Position numbers and translations under genes: made by a program. Below are positions 26,490 through 35,556 of a DNA stretch of 64,000 nucleotides, piece by piece (within the stretch, counting starts at the first letter, position 1; every line of letters starts with the position of its first letter). The stretch comes from JACKDW01 sp964621785 (GTDB lineage Bacteria; Myxococcota_A; Polyangia; Nannocystales; Nannocystaceae), in the NCBI GenBank assembly GCA_964621785.1, contig CAZUPD010000028.1, forward strand, positions 1 to 64,000, in the 5' to 3' direction. The notes below the pieces were generated by a model that was not told the origin of the DNA, searched no databases, and was given only the letters and a program-made list of their open reading frames with translations.

Positions 26490-29030
26490 TCAGAGCAGTG
26501 TCTGCGGGTCTACATCGACCAGCGCCCGTGTGCGTCTGGCTCCCCGGTTTGTCGTTCCCAGATGTTTGCGGGAGACGCCTAGCACCCATCGCAGGGCTTT
26601 GCGATTGCGACTTCGCAGCAACATTTGCCAGCGGATCCGACGGTTGATCCTTTCGATCGGAGAGGGGACCGGCCCCAAAAGATCGAGGATCGGCACGATC
26701 GCCTCATCGTGTTGACTGTGCACATGATCGATCGCCCTGCGCAGCATCGTCGCCAGCTCGACGGCCCGCGACTCGACCGCCTCGCCATCTTCGCCGGTGA
26801 TCCGGTAGAGCGCGAGCCAGCCGTGTGGGGGGTTGGCCAATTCGTGGCGGCGGGCGAGTTCGCAGGTGGCAAACTCGTCGAAGTCGTGTTGGGCCGCGCA
26901 GGCGATCGCCGGGTGCGACACCGCATATGCTTGCATCAGCACACGCCCCGGTCGGTCTCCACGACCTGCCCGTCCGGACACCTGAGAGAGCAGTTGAAAC
27001 GTGCGTTCGGCTGCCCGGAGATCCGGCATCCCAAGCCCGTGGTCGGCCTGGAGAATCCCGACCATCGTCACTCCGGGAAAGTCGTGGCCCTTAGACAACA
27101 TTTGTGTGCCTACAAGTATATTGGCTTCGCCGCTGCGAAACTGCCGCAATGTCTCGAGGAGCCGGCGGCCGCGGCTTGTGTCGCGGTCGAGTCGCAACAC
27201 TCGAGCACCCTTGACTTTCGCACTTACGGCCAGCTCGACCCGTTCGGTACCGGCACGCCCGTGCTGCAGCTCGCCCTTGCCACAGGATGCACAGACTGTG
27301 GGCGGGGCTTCGATGTATCCACATAGATGACACATCAAGCGGTTGCGCTGGAGATGGTAGGTCATCGACGGCGCCGAACAATCCGGACACTGGTGGAGCG
27401 CGCCACAGCTGTCACATACCAGGGTGGTGGCAAATCCCCGGCGGTTGAGAAATACGATCGCCTGTTCGCCGGCGTCGACGGTTTCGCCGAGGGCGTCGAG
27501 CATGCGCGAGGTCAGCAGGGTGTCGGGGTCGGGTCGGTGGACTGCGAGCTGGACGATCTCGACAGTCGGCAACGGGCGTGGGGTCGGGCGCGTCGTCAAT
27601 CGCTGCCACTTGAACACGCCGGTACGAGCCTTGTGGTAGGTCTCGAGCGAAGGTGTGGCACTGCCGAGCAGGACGACCGCACCGAGGTTGCGCGCACGGA
27701 CGAGGGCGACGTCGCGGGCGTGGTAGCGGACACCATCCTCCTGTTTGAACGACGCGTCGTGTTCCTCGTCGACGATGATCGCCCGCAACTGGGGGACCGG
27801 GGCAAACACTGCCGAGCGGGCGCCAATGACAATCGGGCAGCCACCTCGGCGGATCTGCTGCCATGCGTCGAGTCGCTGGCGCGGCGTCAAACCGCTGTGA
27901 AGCACCGCGACACGCTCGCCGAAACGCGCCCGAAAACGATCGGAGAGCTGGGGGGTGAGTGCGATCTCCGGGACCAAGACGATCGCACCGCCACCGAGTT
28001 GTAGGACGTGCGCAATCAGTTGTAGATACACTTCGGTCTTGCCGCTACCGGTGATCCCGTGGAGCAGGGAGCTGGAAAACTCGCCCCGGTCGACCGCCTC
28101 AATGAGCTCCGTGAGAGCCCGCTGTTGGTCGGCGGTTGGCGGTTGTGGCTCGCTACTCGCCGGCGTGTGGGCGGCAAACGGGTCGAGTGCCCGGGGGCGC
28201 GATTCGCTGTGGACGAGGCCACCGTCGATCAGCGGCTGCAGTAGTGACCGAACCCGGGGAAACGGCCCGCGCAGTTCACTGAGGCTCAGCCATGTATCCG
28301 CCGGTTGGGCCTCGAGCAGGTCGAGCAGGGCGCGGCGTTGTTTGCTGCGTCCGAGGACCTTGCGGATCGAAGCCTCGTCGCTGGCGGCGGTGCGCAGGAA
28401 GTCGGTCCTGCGCACGTGGATCTCTTCCCGAGCTTTTTCCTCGTCTGTGTCCGGCCAATCGATCGCGACAAACCCGTGTTCAACAAGGACGTGGAGCAGG
28501 CGGTCGAGGTGTGGGATTCGCGGTTTACCGCGCCGCAGCTGCGCGACGGTGCGTTTCGACTTTGGTGTATCTGCAATCGTATCGAGCACACGCCAGACGC
28601 CAGTCGGCAACTGGGCCAGGTCTGGGGGCAACAACAGCCCCTGGCGATGGGTCGACAATGCTTCGTTCCCAGAACCTGTGATGTGGAGGTTTCGGACGTC
28701 TTGGCCACACAGGAGGCCCGGGAGCGCCAGACGGTAGACTTCTCCCACAGGCGCGATGTAGTAGTCGCGCATCCATTCGCACAGCCTTGTCAGCTCGGGG
28801 CCCAACGCCGGTTCGTGTGCCGGATCGAGGACATCGAGGATGTCTCGTAGGCGCTCGGACGCAACCGTTTCAGGCGGTACCGGACGGACGACACCGACGA
28901 GCCAGCGAGCACCGAGGGGAATGATGACCCGTTGGCCAGGTTTGGGGATCGGCAGATGCTCGGGGATCCGGTACGTGAACCCCCTGTCGAGCGCAACAGG
29001 AGCTGCGACCGAGACCGTTCGCTCCGTCAT
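26490..29030 (-). CDS. priA: Primosomal replication restart helicase PriA
   Basis: 846 residues. Superfamily-2 helicase that reloads the replisome at stalled forks. Seen: N-terminal DNA-binding domain (VSVAAPVALDRGFTYRIP), Walker A GITGSGKTEVYLQL, DEEH box IIVDEEHDASFKQ, the zinc-binding insert with eight Cys (CDSCGALHQCPDC ... CHLCGY ... CASCGKGEL), and helicase motifs V-VI (GTQMLSKGHDFPGV, QVSGRAGRGDRPG). The chosen ATG 29030 begins MTERTVSVAA; the open frame upstream overlaps another gene and has no PriA character. Two iterated palindromes occur inside. Confidence 0.95.
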   Translation of the reverse strand: MTERTVSVAAPVALDRGFTYRIPEHLPIPKPGQRVIIPLGARWLVGVVRPVPPETVASERLRDILDVLDPAHEPALGPELTRLCEWMRDYYIAPVGEVYRLALPGLLCGQDVRNLHITGSGNEALSTHRQGLLLPPDLAQLPTGVWRVLDTIADTPKSKRTVAQLRRGKPRIPHLDRLLHVLVEHGFVAIDWPDTDEEKAREEIHVRRTDFLRTAASDEASIRKVLGRSKQRRALLDLLEAQPADTWLSLSELRGPFPRVRSLLQPLIDGGLVHSESRPRALDPFAAHTPASSEPQPPTADQQRALTELIEAVDRGEFSSSLLHGITGSGKTEVYLQLIAHVLQLGGGAIVLVPEIALTPQLSDRFRARFGERVAVLHSGLTPRQRLDAWQQIRRGGCPIVIGARSAVFAPVPQLRAIIVDEEHDASFKQEDGVRYHARDVALVRARNLGAVVLLGSATPSLETYHKARTGVFKWQRLTTRPTPRPLPTVEIVQLAVHRPDPDTLLTSRMLDALGETVDAGEQAIVFLNRRGFATTLVCDSCGALHQCPDCSAPSMTYHLQRNRLMCHLCGYIEAPPTVCASCGKGELQHGRAGTERVELAVSAKVKGARVLRLDRDTSRGRRLLETLRQFRSGEANILVGTQMLSKGHDFPGVTMVGILQADHGLGMPDLRAAERTFQLLSQVSGRAGRGDRPGRVLMQAYAVSHPAIACAAQHDFDEFATCELARRHELANPPHGWLALYRITGEDGEAVESRAVELATMLRRAIDHVHSQHDEAIVPILDLLGPVPSPIERINRRIRWQMLLRSRNRKALRWVLGVSRKHLGTTNRGARRTRALVDVDPQTLL

Positions 29031-29683
29031 CGCCGTGTCGACCCCTGTCTCGCCGCTCGAATTTCGGCGACCGAGCGGTGCAGCAGCCACCACAGCCGGC
29101 GAAATGCTGCTTGGAGATCGAAGATGCCCGCGAGCGTTGCGACCGCGCCGGTGACAAACAACATGTTGATACACCAAGTTCGCCACAGGGTGAGGAGACC
29201 CGTGAGGCTCGCATCGACTGCCCGTGTGGCTCCGGCGACGAGCGGGAGGGCGGTAGCGATCACGACGAGACTGACGACGAGACCGAGGATGAGGCGAATA
29301 CCGGGACCTGAGCGCGAGTGGGCAGTGTTGGGAAGGTGTAGTCGAGCGCTCAATCGGGGGCTGACCCAGCCTAGCTGACCGCTGACGAGCGCACTCGCAA
29401 GGGTAGCGACCATTCCGGCGAGGGCGAGCGACACGGCTGCGAAGCTCCAACTGTCGAACGCGTGTCGGAGCGAAGTAAATGTATCAACATGTAGATTGGG
29501 AACTTCTGTGTCGAGAACCGTCGCGGCAGCGAGGCAGAGCAAACCGGTGGTGATCCACTGGCTGTGTGGGCGATGGCCAGCGCGGCGTGCGAGTCGAATA
29601 CGGCTCGGAGTGGGTGGAATCGTCCGCGAATCGTCCACGCCCCTATGTAGCGCGGACCCACCTGTCGACCAACTTCCATGCAC
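29027..29683 (-). CDS. Membrane protein upstream of priA, function unknown
   Basis: 218 residues with four hydrophobic helices. They include QWITTGLLCLAAATVLD, a pair near FAAVSLALAGMVATLASALV and LILGLVVSLVVIATALPLVAG, and INMLFVTGAVATLAGIFDL. It ends with a basic tail SVAEIRAARQ. The spacing of helices and the tail faintly recall the N-terminal half of FlhB/SctU, but the diagnostic NPTH region is absent. The stop overlaps the priA start by four bases, implying coupled translation. The GTG start at 29683 lies just beyond a terminator; a downstream GTG is possible. Confidence 0.6.
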   Translation of the reverse strand: MHGSWSTGGSALHRGVDDSRTIPPTPSRIRLARRAGHRPHSQWITTGLLCLAAATVLDTEVPNLHVDTFTSLRHAFDSWSFAAVSLALAGMVATLASALVSGQLGWVSPRLSARLHLPNTAHSRSGPGIRLILGLVVSLVVIATALPLVAGATRAVDASLTGLLTLWRTWCINMLFVTGAVATLAGIFDLQAAFRRLWWLLHRSVAEIRAARQGSTRR

Positions 29684-29687
29684 GCGA

Positions 29688-29715
29688 AAAGGGCCAAGTG
29701 AACACTTGGCCCTTT
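29688..29715 (-). terminator. Intrinsic terminator
   Basis: Perfect 13-bp stem AAAGGGCCAAGTG / CACTTGGCCCTTT with a two-base gap. It sits 20 bp past the stop of the minus-strand secreted-protein gene, and on that strand is followed by TTTT. Confidence 0.85.
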
Positions 29716-29734
29716 GTTGGCACGGCGGATGGGA

Positions 29735-30124
29735 CTAGCGGGATTGTGCCGCGGGTGGCTTGGAGGCCTTGAATCCGACGATGCAGCGGACACCGGCGAG
29801 GCCGGGCTTGTACTTCGGTTGAACGGCGCGGTTCGAATCGTTGATCAGCTGAATCAGAGCATTGATCTGCGAGTTGGAGATCGTTCGTTGGTTGCAGGTC
29901 GATCCACCGAAGATATAGATTTGGGTCGGGGATTGGTCTGTGCTTCCTTCGCGGATGACGACCTCGCCTCGTCGCGACGCATAGGTATCGCTCGAGGAAC
30001 TGTAGGTGAGGACGGACTCGACATAGCCCACTGAACCGGTACTGTCGGCAGCTTGGCTGGTGAGGGGAGCAACGAGGGACGCCCCGACAAAAGCGGCGAG
30101 CGATAGCAGGTGGCGAGATTTCAT
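29735..30124 (-). CDS. Small secreted protein, function unknown
   Basis: 129 residues. Clear signal peptide (MKSRHLLSLAAFVGASLVAP, cleavage near SQA). The mature part has two Cys (STCNQRT and VRCIVGF) that could form a disulphide, and a middle segment rich in Ser/Tyr (LTYSSSSDTYASRRGE). It ends in a basic Pro/Ala tail. AGAAAGG precedes the ATG. A strong terminator follows, so it is a single-gene unit. I do not recognise the family. Diverges from lon across about 300 bp. Confidence 0.72.
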   Translation of the reverse strand: MKSRHLLSLAAFVGASLVAPLTSQAADSTGSVGYVESVLTYSSSSDTYASRRGEVVIREGSTDQSPTQIYIFGGSTCNQRTISNSQINALIQLINDSNRAVQPKYKPGLAGVRCIVGFKASKPPAAQSR

Positions 30125-30426
30125 TACGAACCTTTCTGAGACCCCGGCGGGGTTTTTGGCTGAACGTTGGGACCCCGTACACGCATCACTATTCAGACCC
30201 GTGATGGGAGGTAGCCAACGAGCGGCACCCCGTGTAGCAGAGGTTGGTCACACCGCACAACAGCGTCGCGTTGGTTTGTCACAGGTGCGAGGCGGCGCCT
30301 TTGGAACCCGACGCTCGAAAGGTGGGAAGCGAGAACCTGCAACCCGTGCGTCAGACATGGCGGTGCCTCGCGCCAGACTCAATCTCGCCGTCACCTGAAA
30401 CCGGGTTGACTGCCGCGGAGAACACC
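30125..30426. other. 302-bp divergent intergenic region upstream of lon
   Basis: Must hold the lon promoter and that of the divergent secreted protein. The lon frame is open from 30244, but residues upstream of 30427 do not match Lon. No heat-shock element could be assigned by eye. Confidence 0.4.
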
Positions 30427-32847
30427 ATGTCCAAGTCATCAAAGCTGTTACCCGAACTTCCCCAAGTGGCATTTCCTCTCTTGCCCTTACGCAACGGAGT
30501 GCTGTTTCCGGGAACTGTTGTGACCATTCCCGTTGGGCGAGAACGCTCGCGCAAACTGATCGAAGATCTCTCCCCAGGAGCTGTCGTCGGAGTGGCCGTA
30601 CAACGCGATCCGAGGACGCTCGACCCGAGTCTCGCCGATCTTCAACCCGTCGGAACCTATGCGGTCGTACGCCAAATCGCCAAGGCTGGCGAACGCAGCT
30701 ATCGCATCGTGTTGGCGGGAATCGGACGTTTTAAGCTATCTGCGCTGTTACAAGGAGGGCCCTATTGGCGGGCGACAGGTGAGGTGATGGAAGATACTGT
30801 CGCATCGTCGGTCGAAGCTAAATTGTTGGCCCAGTCACTCGGGGAATCGTTGCGTGAGCAACTAGAAGAACTCCTGCCCGAGGCACTCAACCGCGTCTCC
30901 CAGTGGGTGAGCGATCTCGGTCGTTCCGATCGTCCTGGTTTGTTTGCCGACCGCGTCGCCGGGGCGTTGAATCTCCCGACCGAAAAGGAAGTGCAGATCC
31001 TGCTCACACAGGAGGTCTCCACACGTCTGCGCCAGGTCGCTACGGCCGTTGCCGAGACCCGCGAATTAGCAAAGTTGCGGCGGAAAATCGATTCGGAAGT
31101 CCGTCGCGATCTCGGCCAACAGCAGCGTGAAGTGTTGCTTCGCCAGCAGATGCGGGCGATCCAACGCGAGCTCGGGGAGGGGGCCGACGGGGATGAGGGG
31201 TCGGAGCTGCGGTCGCGGCTCGAAGCCATGACATTGCCGGATGAGGTCCAAAAAGCCGTTTCCCGTGAGCTTCGACGTCTCGAGAGTCTCAATCCCGGTC
31301 AGCCCGAAGCCGGGGTGATCCGCAACTATCTCGAGTGCATCGCCGACCTCCCATGGGATCGTCGGGCCGAGGGGGGTGTCGATCTCAAGGCGGTCCGCGA
31401 CAAACTCGATGCCGATCACGCCGGGCTCGAATCGGTCAAAAAACGCATCCTCGAGCATATGGCGGTGATCGAGCGTGTGGATCGTGCACGTGCAACGATT
31501 TTGTGTCTGGCCGGCCCGCCCGGCGTCGGCAAGACTTCGTTGGGCCAGTCGATCGCCGATGCCATCGGGCGTCCATTCATCCGCATCGCGTTGGGTGGCG
31601 TGCGCGACGAAGCCGAGATCCGTGGACACCGACGGACCTATATCGGCGCCCTCCCGGGGAGGATCATCAATGGCATGAAACGCGCCGGCGTTCGCAACCC
31701 GGTGATCCTGCTCGACGAGATCGACAAACTCGGCCAGGGGTTTTTGGGTTCGCCCGAGTCCGCCCTGCTCGAAGTCTTGGACCCCGAACAAAATGCCACC
31801 TTCACCGACCACTACCTCGAGCTTCCGTTTGACCTGTCTGAAGCGATCTTTATTTGTACCGCCAACCATCTTCCCAATCTCTCGGCGCCGCTGCGGGACC
31901 GGCTCGAGATCATTGAATTGTCGGGGTACACCACCCGCGAGAAGCTAGAGATCGCCCGGGTGCATCTGCTGCCGCGACACCTGCGGGAGCACGCGCTCGA
32001 TCCGTCGACCTTGCAGGTTTCGGATGCCGCACTCGAGGCGATCATTCGTGACTATACACGGGAGGCAGGCGTGCGGCAGCTCGGTCGCGAGTTGACGAAG
32101 TTGTGTCGGGCGGTGACCTTGGAGCTGGCCCAGGCCGGGGATAGCAAACCGCAGCAGTTTTCGATCGAGCCGGAACGCCTGCGTCACTACCTCGGTAAGG
32201 TCCGGTTTCAGGATGAGGTGGCCGAACGGACGGCGCTCCCGGGTGTTGCTACGGGACTGGCCTGGACGCCGGTGGGCGGGGACATCCTGTTTGTCGAGAC
32301 GTCGCGGATGCCGGGCAAGGGCAGTCTCGAGATCACCGGTCAACTCGGGGATGTGATGAAGGAGTCCGCCCGTGCCGCTCTGACCTACCTGCGCAGCCAC
32401 GCCGACGACCTCGGGATCGATACCGCGTTTTTGGCTGAGCAAGATGTGCATATTCATGTACCTGCCGGGGCCGTACCCAAGGACGGTCCGTCGGCCGGGG
32501 TGACGATCTTCACCGCACTGGTGTCGCTGCTGACGGGTAGCCGCGTTCGCCCCGATACGGCCATGACTGGCGAGTGCACGCTTCGCGGGCGCGTGCTCCC
32601 AGTGGGCGGGATCAAGTCGAAGGTGCTCGCGGCGCATCGGGCCGGTCTCACACGGGTGATCCTTCCAGCACGCAACCGCCGTGACCTCGACGATGTGCCG
32701 GAGGATGTGCGCGACGCGATGGAGTTTGTATTTGCAAGCGATATGCGGGAAGTGCTCGCCCAAGCCCTCGAGCAGGATGTCCACAGTCTCCAGGGAGTCG
32801 AGGAGGCCCGCGCGAATGAGACGGTCGCGCCGGATTCACTGGCGTAG
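30427..32847 (+). CDS. lon: ATP-dependent protease Lon
   Basis: 806 residues, typical LonA length. The N-terminal substrate-binding domain starts FPLLPLRNGVLFPGTVV. The coiled-coil region follows, then an AAA+ domain with Walker A GPPGVGKTSLGQ, Walker B VILLDEIDKLG and sensor residues. The C-terminal protease domain has the Ser-Lys dyad: Ser in PKDGPSAGVTIF and Lys in GGIKSKVLAAHRAG. It degrades misfolded and regulatory proteins in the cytoplasm. GGAG lies upstream of ATG 30427. Two iterated palindromes occur in it, both in the VxA/AxA codon phase. A long inverted repeat and a terminator follow. Confidence 0.97.
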   Translation: MSKSSKLLPELPQVAFPLLPLRNGVLFPGTVVTIPVGRERSRKLIEDLSPGAVVGVAVQRDPRTLDPSLADLQPVGTYAVVRQIAKAGERSYRIVLAGIGRFKLSALLQGGPYWRATGEVMEDTVASSVEAKLLAQSLGESLREQLEELLPEALNRVSQWVSDLGRSDRPGLFADRVAGALNLPTEKEVQILLTQEVSTRLRQVATAVAETRELAKLRRKIDSEVRRDLGQQQREVLLRQQMRAIQRELGEGADGDEGSELRSRLEAMTLPDEVQKAVSRELRRLESLNPGQPEAGVIRNYLECIADLPWDRRAEGGVDLKAVRDKLDADHAGLESVKKRILEHMAVIERVDRARATILCLAGPPGVGKTSLGQSIADAIGRPFIRIALGGVRDEAEIRGHRRTYIGALPGRIINGMKRAGVRNPVILLDEIDKLGQGFLGSPESALLEVLDPEQNATFTDHYLELPFDLSEAIFICTANHLPNLSAPLRDRLEIIELSGYTTREKLEIARVHLLPRHLREHALDPSTLQVSDAALEAIIRDYTREAGVRQLGRELTKLCRAVTLELAQAGDSKPQQFSIEPERLRHYLGKVRFQDEVAERTALPGVATGLAWTPVGGDILFVETSRMPGKGSLEITGQLGDVMKESARAALTYLRSHADDLGIDTAFLAEQDVHIHVPAGAVPKDGPSAGVTIFTALVSLLTGSRVRPDTAMTGECTLRGRVLPVGGIKSKVLAAHRAGLTRVILPARNRRDLDDVPEDVRDAMEFVFASDMREVLAQALEQDVHSLQGVEEARANETVAPDSLA

Positions 32848-32862
32848 GTTCGAACCAATCAT

Positions 32863-32908
32863 GAACATACAAACAGAGCTGGCATGGGTCGGCTCTGTTT
32901 GTATGTTC
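32863..32908 (+). terminator. 17-bp perfect inverted repeat downstream of lon
   Basis: Arms GAACATACAAACAGAGC (32863-32879) and its exact complement (32892-32908) enclose a 12-base loop. It begins 15 bp after the lon stop. There is no T-run after it, so it may be an mRNA 3-prime stabiliser or a protein site rather than a simple terminator. Confidence 0.65.
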
Positions 32909-32951
32909 GTGTGCGAGATGCTCGCGATCCTGGGTACGTGAACCAACAAGA

Positions 32952-32974
32952 AAAGCCGGCACTGTGCCGGCTTT
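32952..32974. terminator. Bidirectional intrinsic terminator between convergent genes
   Basis: Stem AAAGCCGGCAC / GTGCCGGCTTT with A-rich and T-rich feet on both sides. It lies between lon and the convergent vWA lipoprotein gene, so it can stop both transcripts. Confidence 0.88.
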
Positions 32975-33004
32975 CTCGATTGTGAAGGGAATGAGGCTCG
33001 CGCG

Positions 33005-34147
33005 TCAGTCACACGGAGCTGCGACGGTGAGCGGAGTTTGCTCGATGTAGGCATCGCAGGCACCCCCGCACAGAACGATCTGCGCATCATCCGTGTATGT
33101 CCAACCGGTTCCCGCCGAACAATCTTCGATCTGGTGTACCGGTTGGTCGACGAAATGGAGCGCGAGCTGGTCGAAGTCCTGGTCGAACGGGTTTTGAAAC
33201 GTGCACTGATAGTCCCGTGTCAGGCCTTCGATGGTTCGCGCGAGTGTCGAAATGTCGCCCGGCTGGTAAAAGCCCTTGCTCGTCGACATCGGGAGACCGC
33301 CAGCTGTGGCGAGGTCGCTGAGCGCCGACTGGGTCGTGATCGCAGGGATCGTCTGGGGCTCGGCCTCTGGCGCGACGCCGACGACAAAAGTCGGGATCCC
33401 CTGTTCGCGGTTGAGATCTTCGACAATGTCGCGGAGGTCAGAGTCGAAGTCCGCGAGAGGATCGTCGGCTTGGGCACCGCAGTTGGCCGCCCCGTCGGTG
33501 ACGAGGATGAGCATCTCCGGTTGTCGATCGTCGTCGGCTTGCAGGTGATCTGCAGCTGCGAGGAGGGCGGAGGCGGCCGGGCTCGCACCGTTGAAACCCG
33601 TCGCGTCGGCGTGGGGCAGCGCGTTCATCAGCTCGACGAAGTTGTTTTCCCCAAGTGCAACGGTCGGCTCGCCGGACACCTCACACTGCCCCGGGGAGTC
33701 CAGTTGTTCGGGAAATAGCTGCATCCCGACTTCGGCGTGACCGTTGATGCGGGCGAGTAATTCCCACACTTGGCCATGGAGCTCGGCCCACTTGGTGTGG
33801 CCTGTGTTTGAGCCCTCGGGGCCGTAGGACTCGACCGCGTCAGAGACCATGCTGCTCGATCGGTCGAGCACGAGCATGATTTCGGGAACGACGTCCGAAG
33901 CCGTGAGCTCGCCGATGACGCACATGCGATCGCCGACATATGGGACGCTGTCGTCGGGCTCGCCACTTTCGGGTTCACCCTCGGAATCGCCGGAATCGCC
34001 CGCGGTATCGACCTCGGGGTCTGAATCATCTGAGGACTCGGACGACTCCCCGACCGTCTCGCCAGTGGCCCCGACTTCATCGGGAACCGAACAGGCGGTC
34101 GTAAGTGCAAGTGTCAGCGTGACGAGTGATAGCGCGTTGTGTCGCAT
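33005..34147 (-). CDS. von Willebrand factor A domain lipoprotein
   Basis: 380 residues. Signal peptide with a lipobox-like ending TTAC (Cys about 19), then a Glu/Ser/Asp-rich linker to about 70. A vWA domain follows with an intact MIDAS metal site: DRSSSM at the first strand, a Thr/Gly loop, and LVTDGAANCG. The C-terminal 70 residues contain four Cys. A surface-exposed metal-dependent adhesive or protein-binding role is typical for such proteins; the ligand is unknown. The linker style matches other lipoproteins here. Convergent with lon. Confidence 0.85.
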   Translation of the reverse strand: MRHNALSLVTLTLALTTACSVPDEVGATGETVGESSESSDDSDPEVDTAGDSGDSEGEPESGEPDDSVPYVGDRMCVIGELTASDVVPEIMLVLDRSSSMVSDAVESYGPEGSNTGHTKWAELHGQVWELLARINGHAEVGMQLFPEQLDSPGQCEVSGEPTVALGENNFVELMNALPHADATGFNGASPAASALLAAADHLQADDDRQPEMLILVTDGAANCGAQADDPLADFDSDLRDIVEDLNREQGIPTFVVGVAPEAEPQTIPAITTQSALSDLATAGGLPMSTSKGFYQPGDISTLARTIEGLTRDYQCTFQNPFDQDFDQLALHFVDQPVHQIEDCSAGTGWTYTDDAQIVLCGGACDAYIEQTPLTVAAPCD

Positions 34148-34519
34148 AATTGTTCCTTATCCGGGGTCGCCCAAGAAGTGTGACCCCGACGACATAGGGA
34201 TAAGTGTTGGAAACCGGCCCGATGGATCACACAAAATCGAACTCGATTCGAGAGGCCCCGCACAACAAAAAAAGGTGGGTAGGTGTGTGGCCGGAAATCG
34301 TGACACGGTGACTTGATCCGAAGCGGATCCACACCGCGGGTCGAACAGGATGTCTCAGAGGTCAGGCGAAATGCCCAAACGCGAACACGAAACCTGTCGC
34401 TTGCGGTGGTTTGAGCGTATGTGCAAGCACCGGTGGTGACAGGCACGCAACACGGTGCGCGTCTTCAACTTCCTCGACGACATTGACTTGGACCATGCGG
34501 TCGGGATTTACTGATCGCG
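34148..34519. other. 372-bp divergent intergenic region
   Basis: Separates the vWA lipoprotein gene from the kinase gene. In the lipoprotein leader is a two-part inverted repeat: CTTATCC (34156) with GGATAAG (34198), enclosing GGGGTC (34163) with GACCCC (34182). It could form an mRNA hairpin close to the start codon. No gene seen. Confidence 0.5.
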
Positions 34520-35449
34520 TTGGCTGCCGGAAACAAGATTGGCCCGTATACGATTGTCGAACGCATCAGTGCGGGTGGCATGGCCGAGGTCTATAAAGCC
34601 ATCCAATACGGTGTCGATGGCTTTCAGCGAACTGTGGCGATCAAACGGATTTTGCCGCACATCGCCCAGGATCAAAACTTCATCGCCATGTTTCAGCAGG
34701 AGGCCAAACTCGCCGTCCAGCTCAACCACGGCAACATCTGCCAGATCTATAAACTCGGGCGCCACCAAAACAGTTTTTACATCGCGTTGGAATATGTCGA
34801 CGGCCGCGACTTAGGAGCCCTCCTCGACCACGCCCAAAAGACGAAGAAGCCGATGCCGCTGTCGCAGGCCTGCTACATCGTCAGCCGCGTGTGCGATGGC
34901 CTCGACTACGCCCACAATAAAAAGGATCGTCGGGGCAAGCCCCTCAATGTGATCCACCGCGACATCAGCCCACCGAACGTCTTGGTCTCCTACGAGGGCG
35001 AAGTCAAGTTGATCGACTTCGGGTTGGCCAAGGCGGCGAGCTCTTCAATCCACACGCAGGCGGGGATCATCAAGGGCAAGCTGGCCTATATGTCACCCGA
35101 GCAGGTACGCGGGGCGAAGATCGATTTTCGCAGCGATATCTTTGCCGTGGGGATCGTGTTCTTCGAGCTGCTGACAGGCACCCGCCTGTTTCGCGGCAAC
35201 AGTGATATCGAGACGTTTGAGAACGTGCGCCAGTGCAAGATTCCACCGCCGCGCAAGGTGAATCCTAATATTCCGCAGCCACTCGAGGGCCTGTTGATGC
35301 GGGCACTCGCCCGCGAGCCAGATCAGCGCTTTACGTCGGCAGGGGCATTTCACAACCAACTCAAAGAGTTCATGTTCACCAGCGGACTTCGGGTTCGCGG
35401 CGAACACCTCGGGAATTGGATGCGGCAACACTTCCCGAAAACGCGTTGA
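34520..35449 (+). CDS. Hanks-type Ser/Thr protein kinase
   Basis: 309 residues, essentially a bare kinase domain with no membrane helix. Seen: Gly-rich loop RISAGGMAEVYKA, catalytic Lys in TVAIKRIL, HRDISPPNVLV catalytic loop, DFG in KLIDFGLAKA, APE-like YMSPEQVRG, and the conserved Arg region near DQRF. All key residues are present, so it should be active. Soluble kinases of this kind are numerous in myxobacteria, and FHA proteins such as the activator at 3132 are typical partners. The start is a TTG, since the nearest ATG lies inside the Gly-loop. No clear ribosome site. Confidence 0.9.
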   Translation: MAAGNKIGPYTIVERISAGGMAEVYKAIQYGVDGFQRTVAIKRILPHIAQDQNFIAMFQQEAKLAVQLNHGNICQIYKLGRHQNSFYIALEYVDGRDLGALLDHAQKTKKPMPLSQACYIVSRVCDGLDYAHNKKDRRGKPLNVIHRDISPPNVLVSYEGEVKLIDFGLAKAASSSIHTQAGIIKGKLAYMSPEQVRGAKIDFRSDIFAVGIVFFELLTGTRLFRGNSDIETFENVRQCKIPPPRKVNPNIPQPLEGLLMRALAREPDQRFTSAGAFHNQLKEFMFTSGLRVRGEHLGNWMRQHFPKTR

Positions 35450-35556
35450 TACGCGTTGAAGTTCGGGGCTGGCAGTAGATGACGCCAGCTGGCGCTGCCC
35501 GTGATGCACTTCGATCGCGCCAAAATATTGCATATACATTTGTGTATGAATACAAG

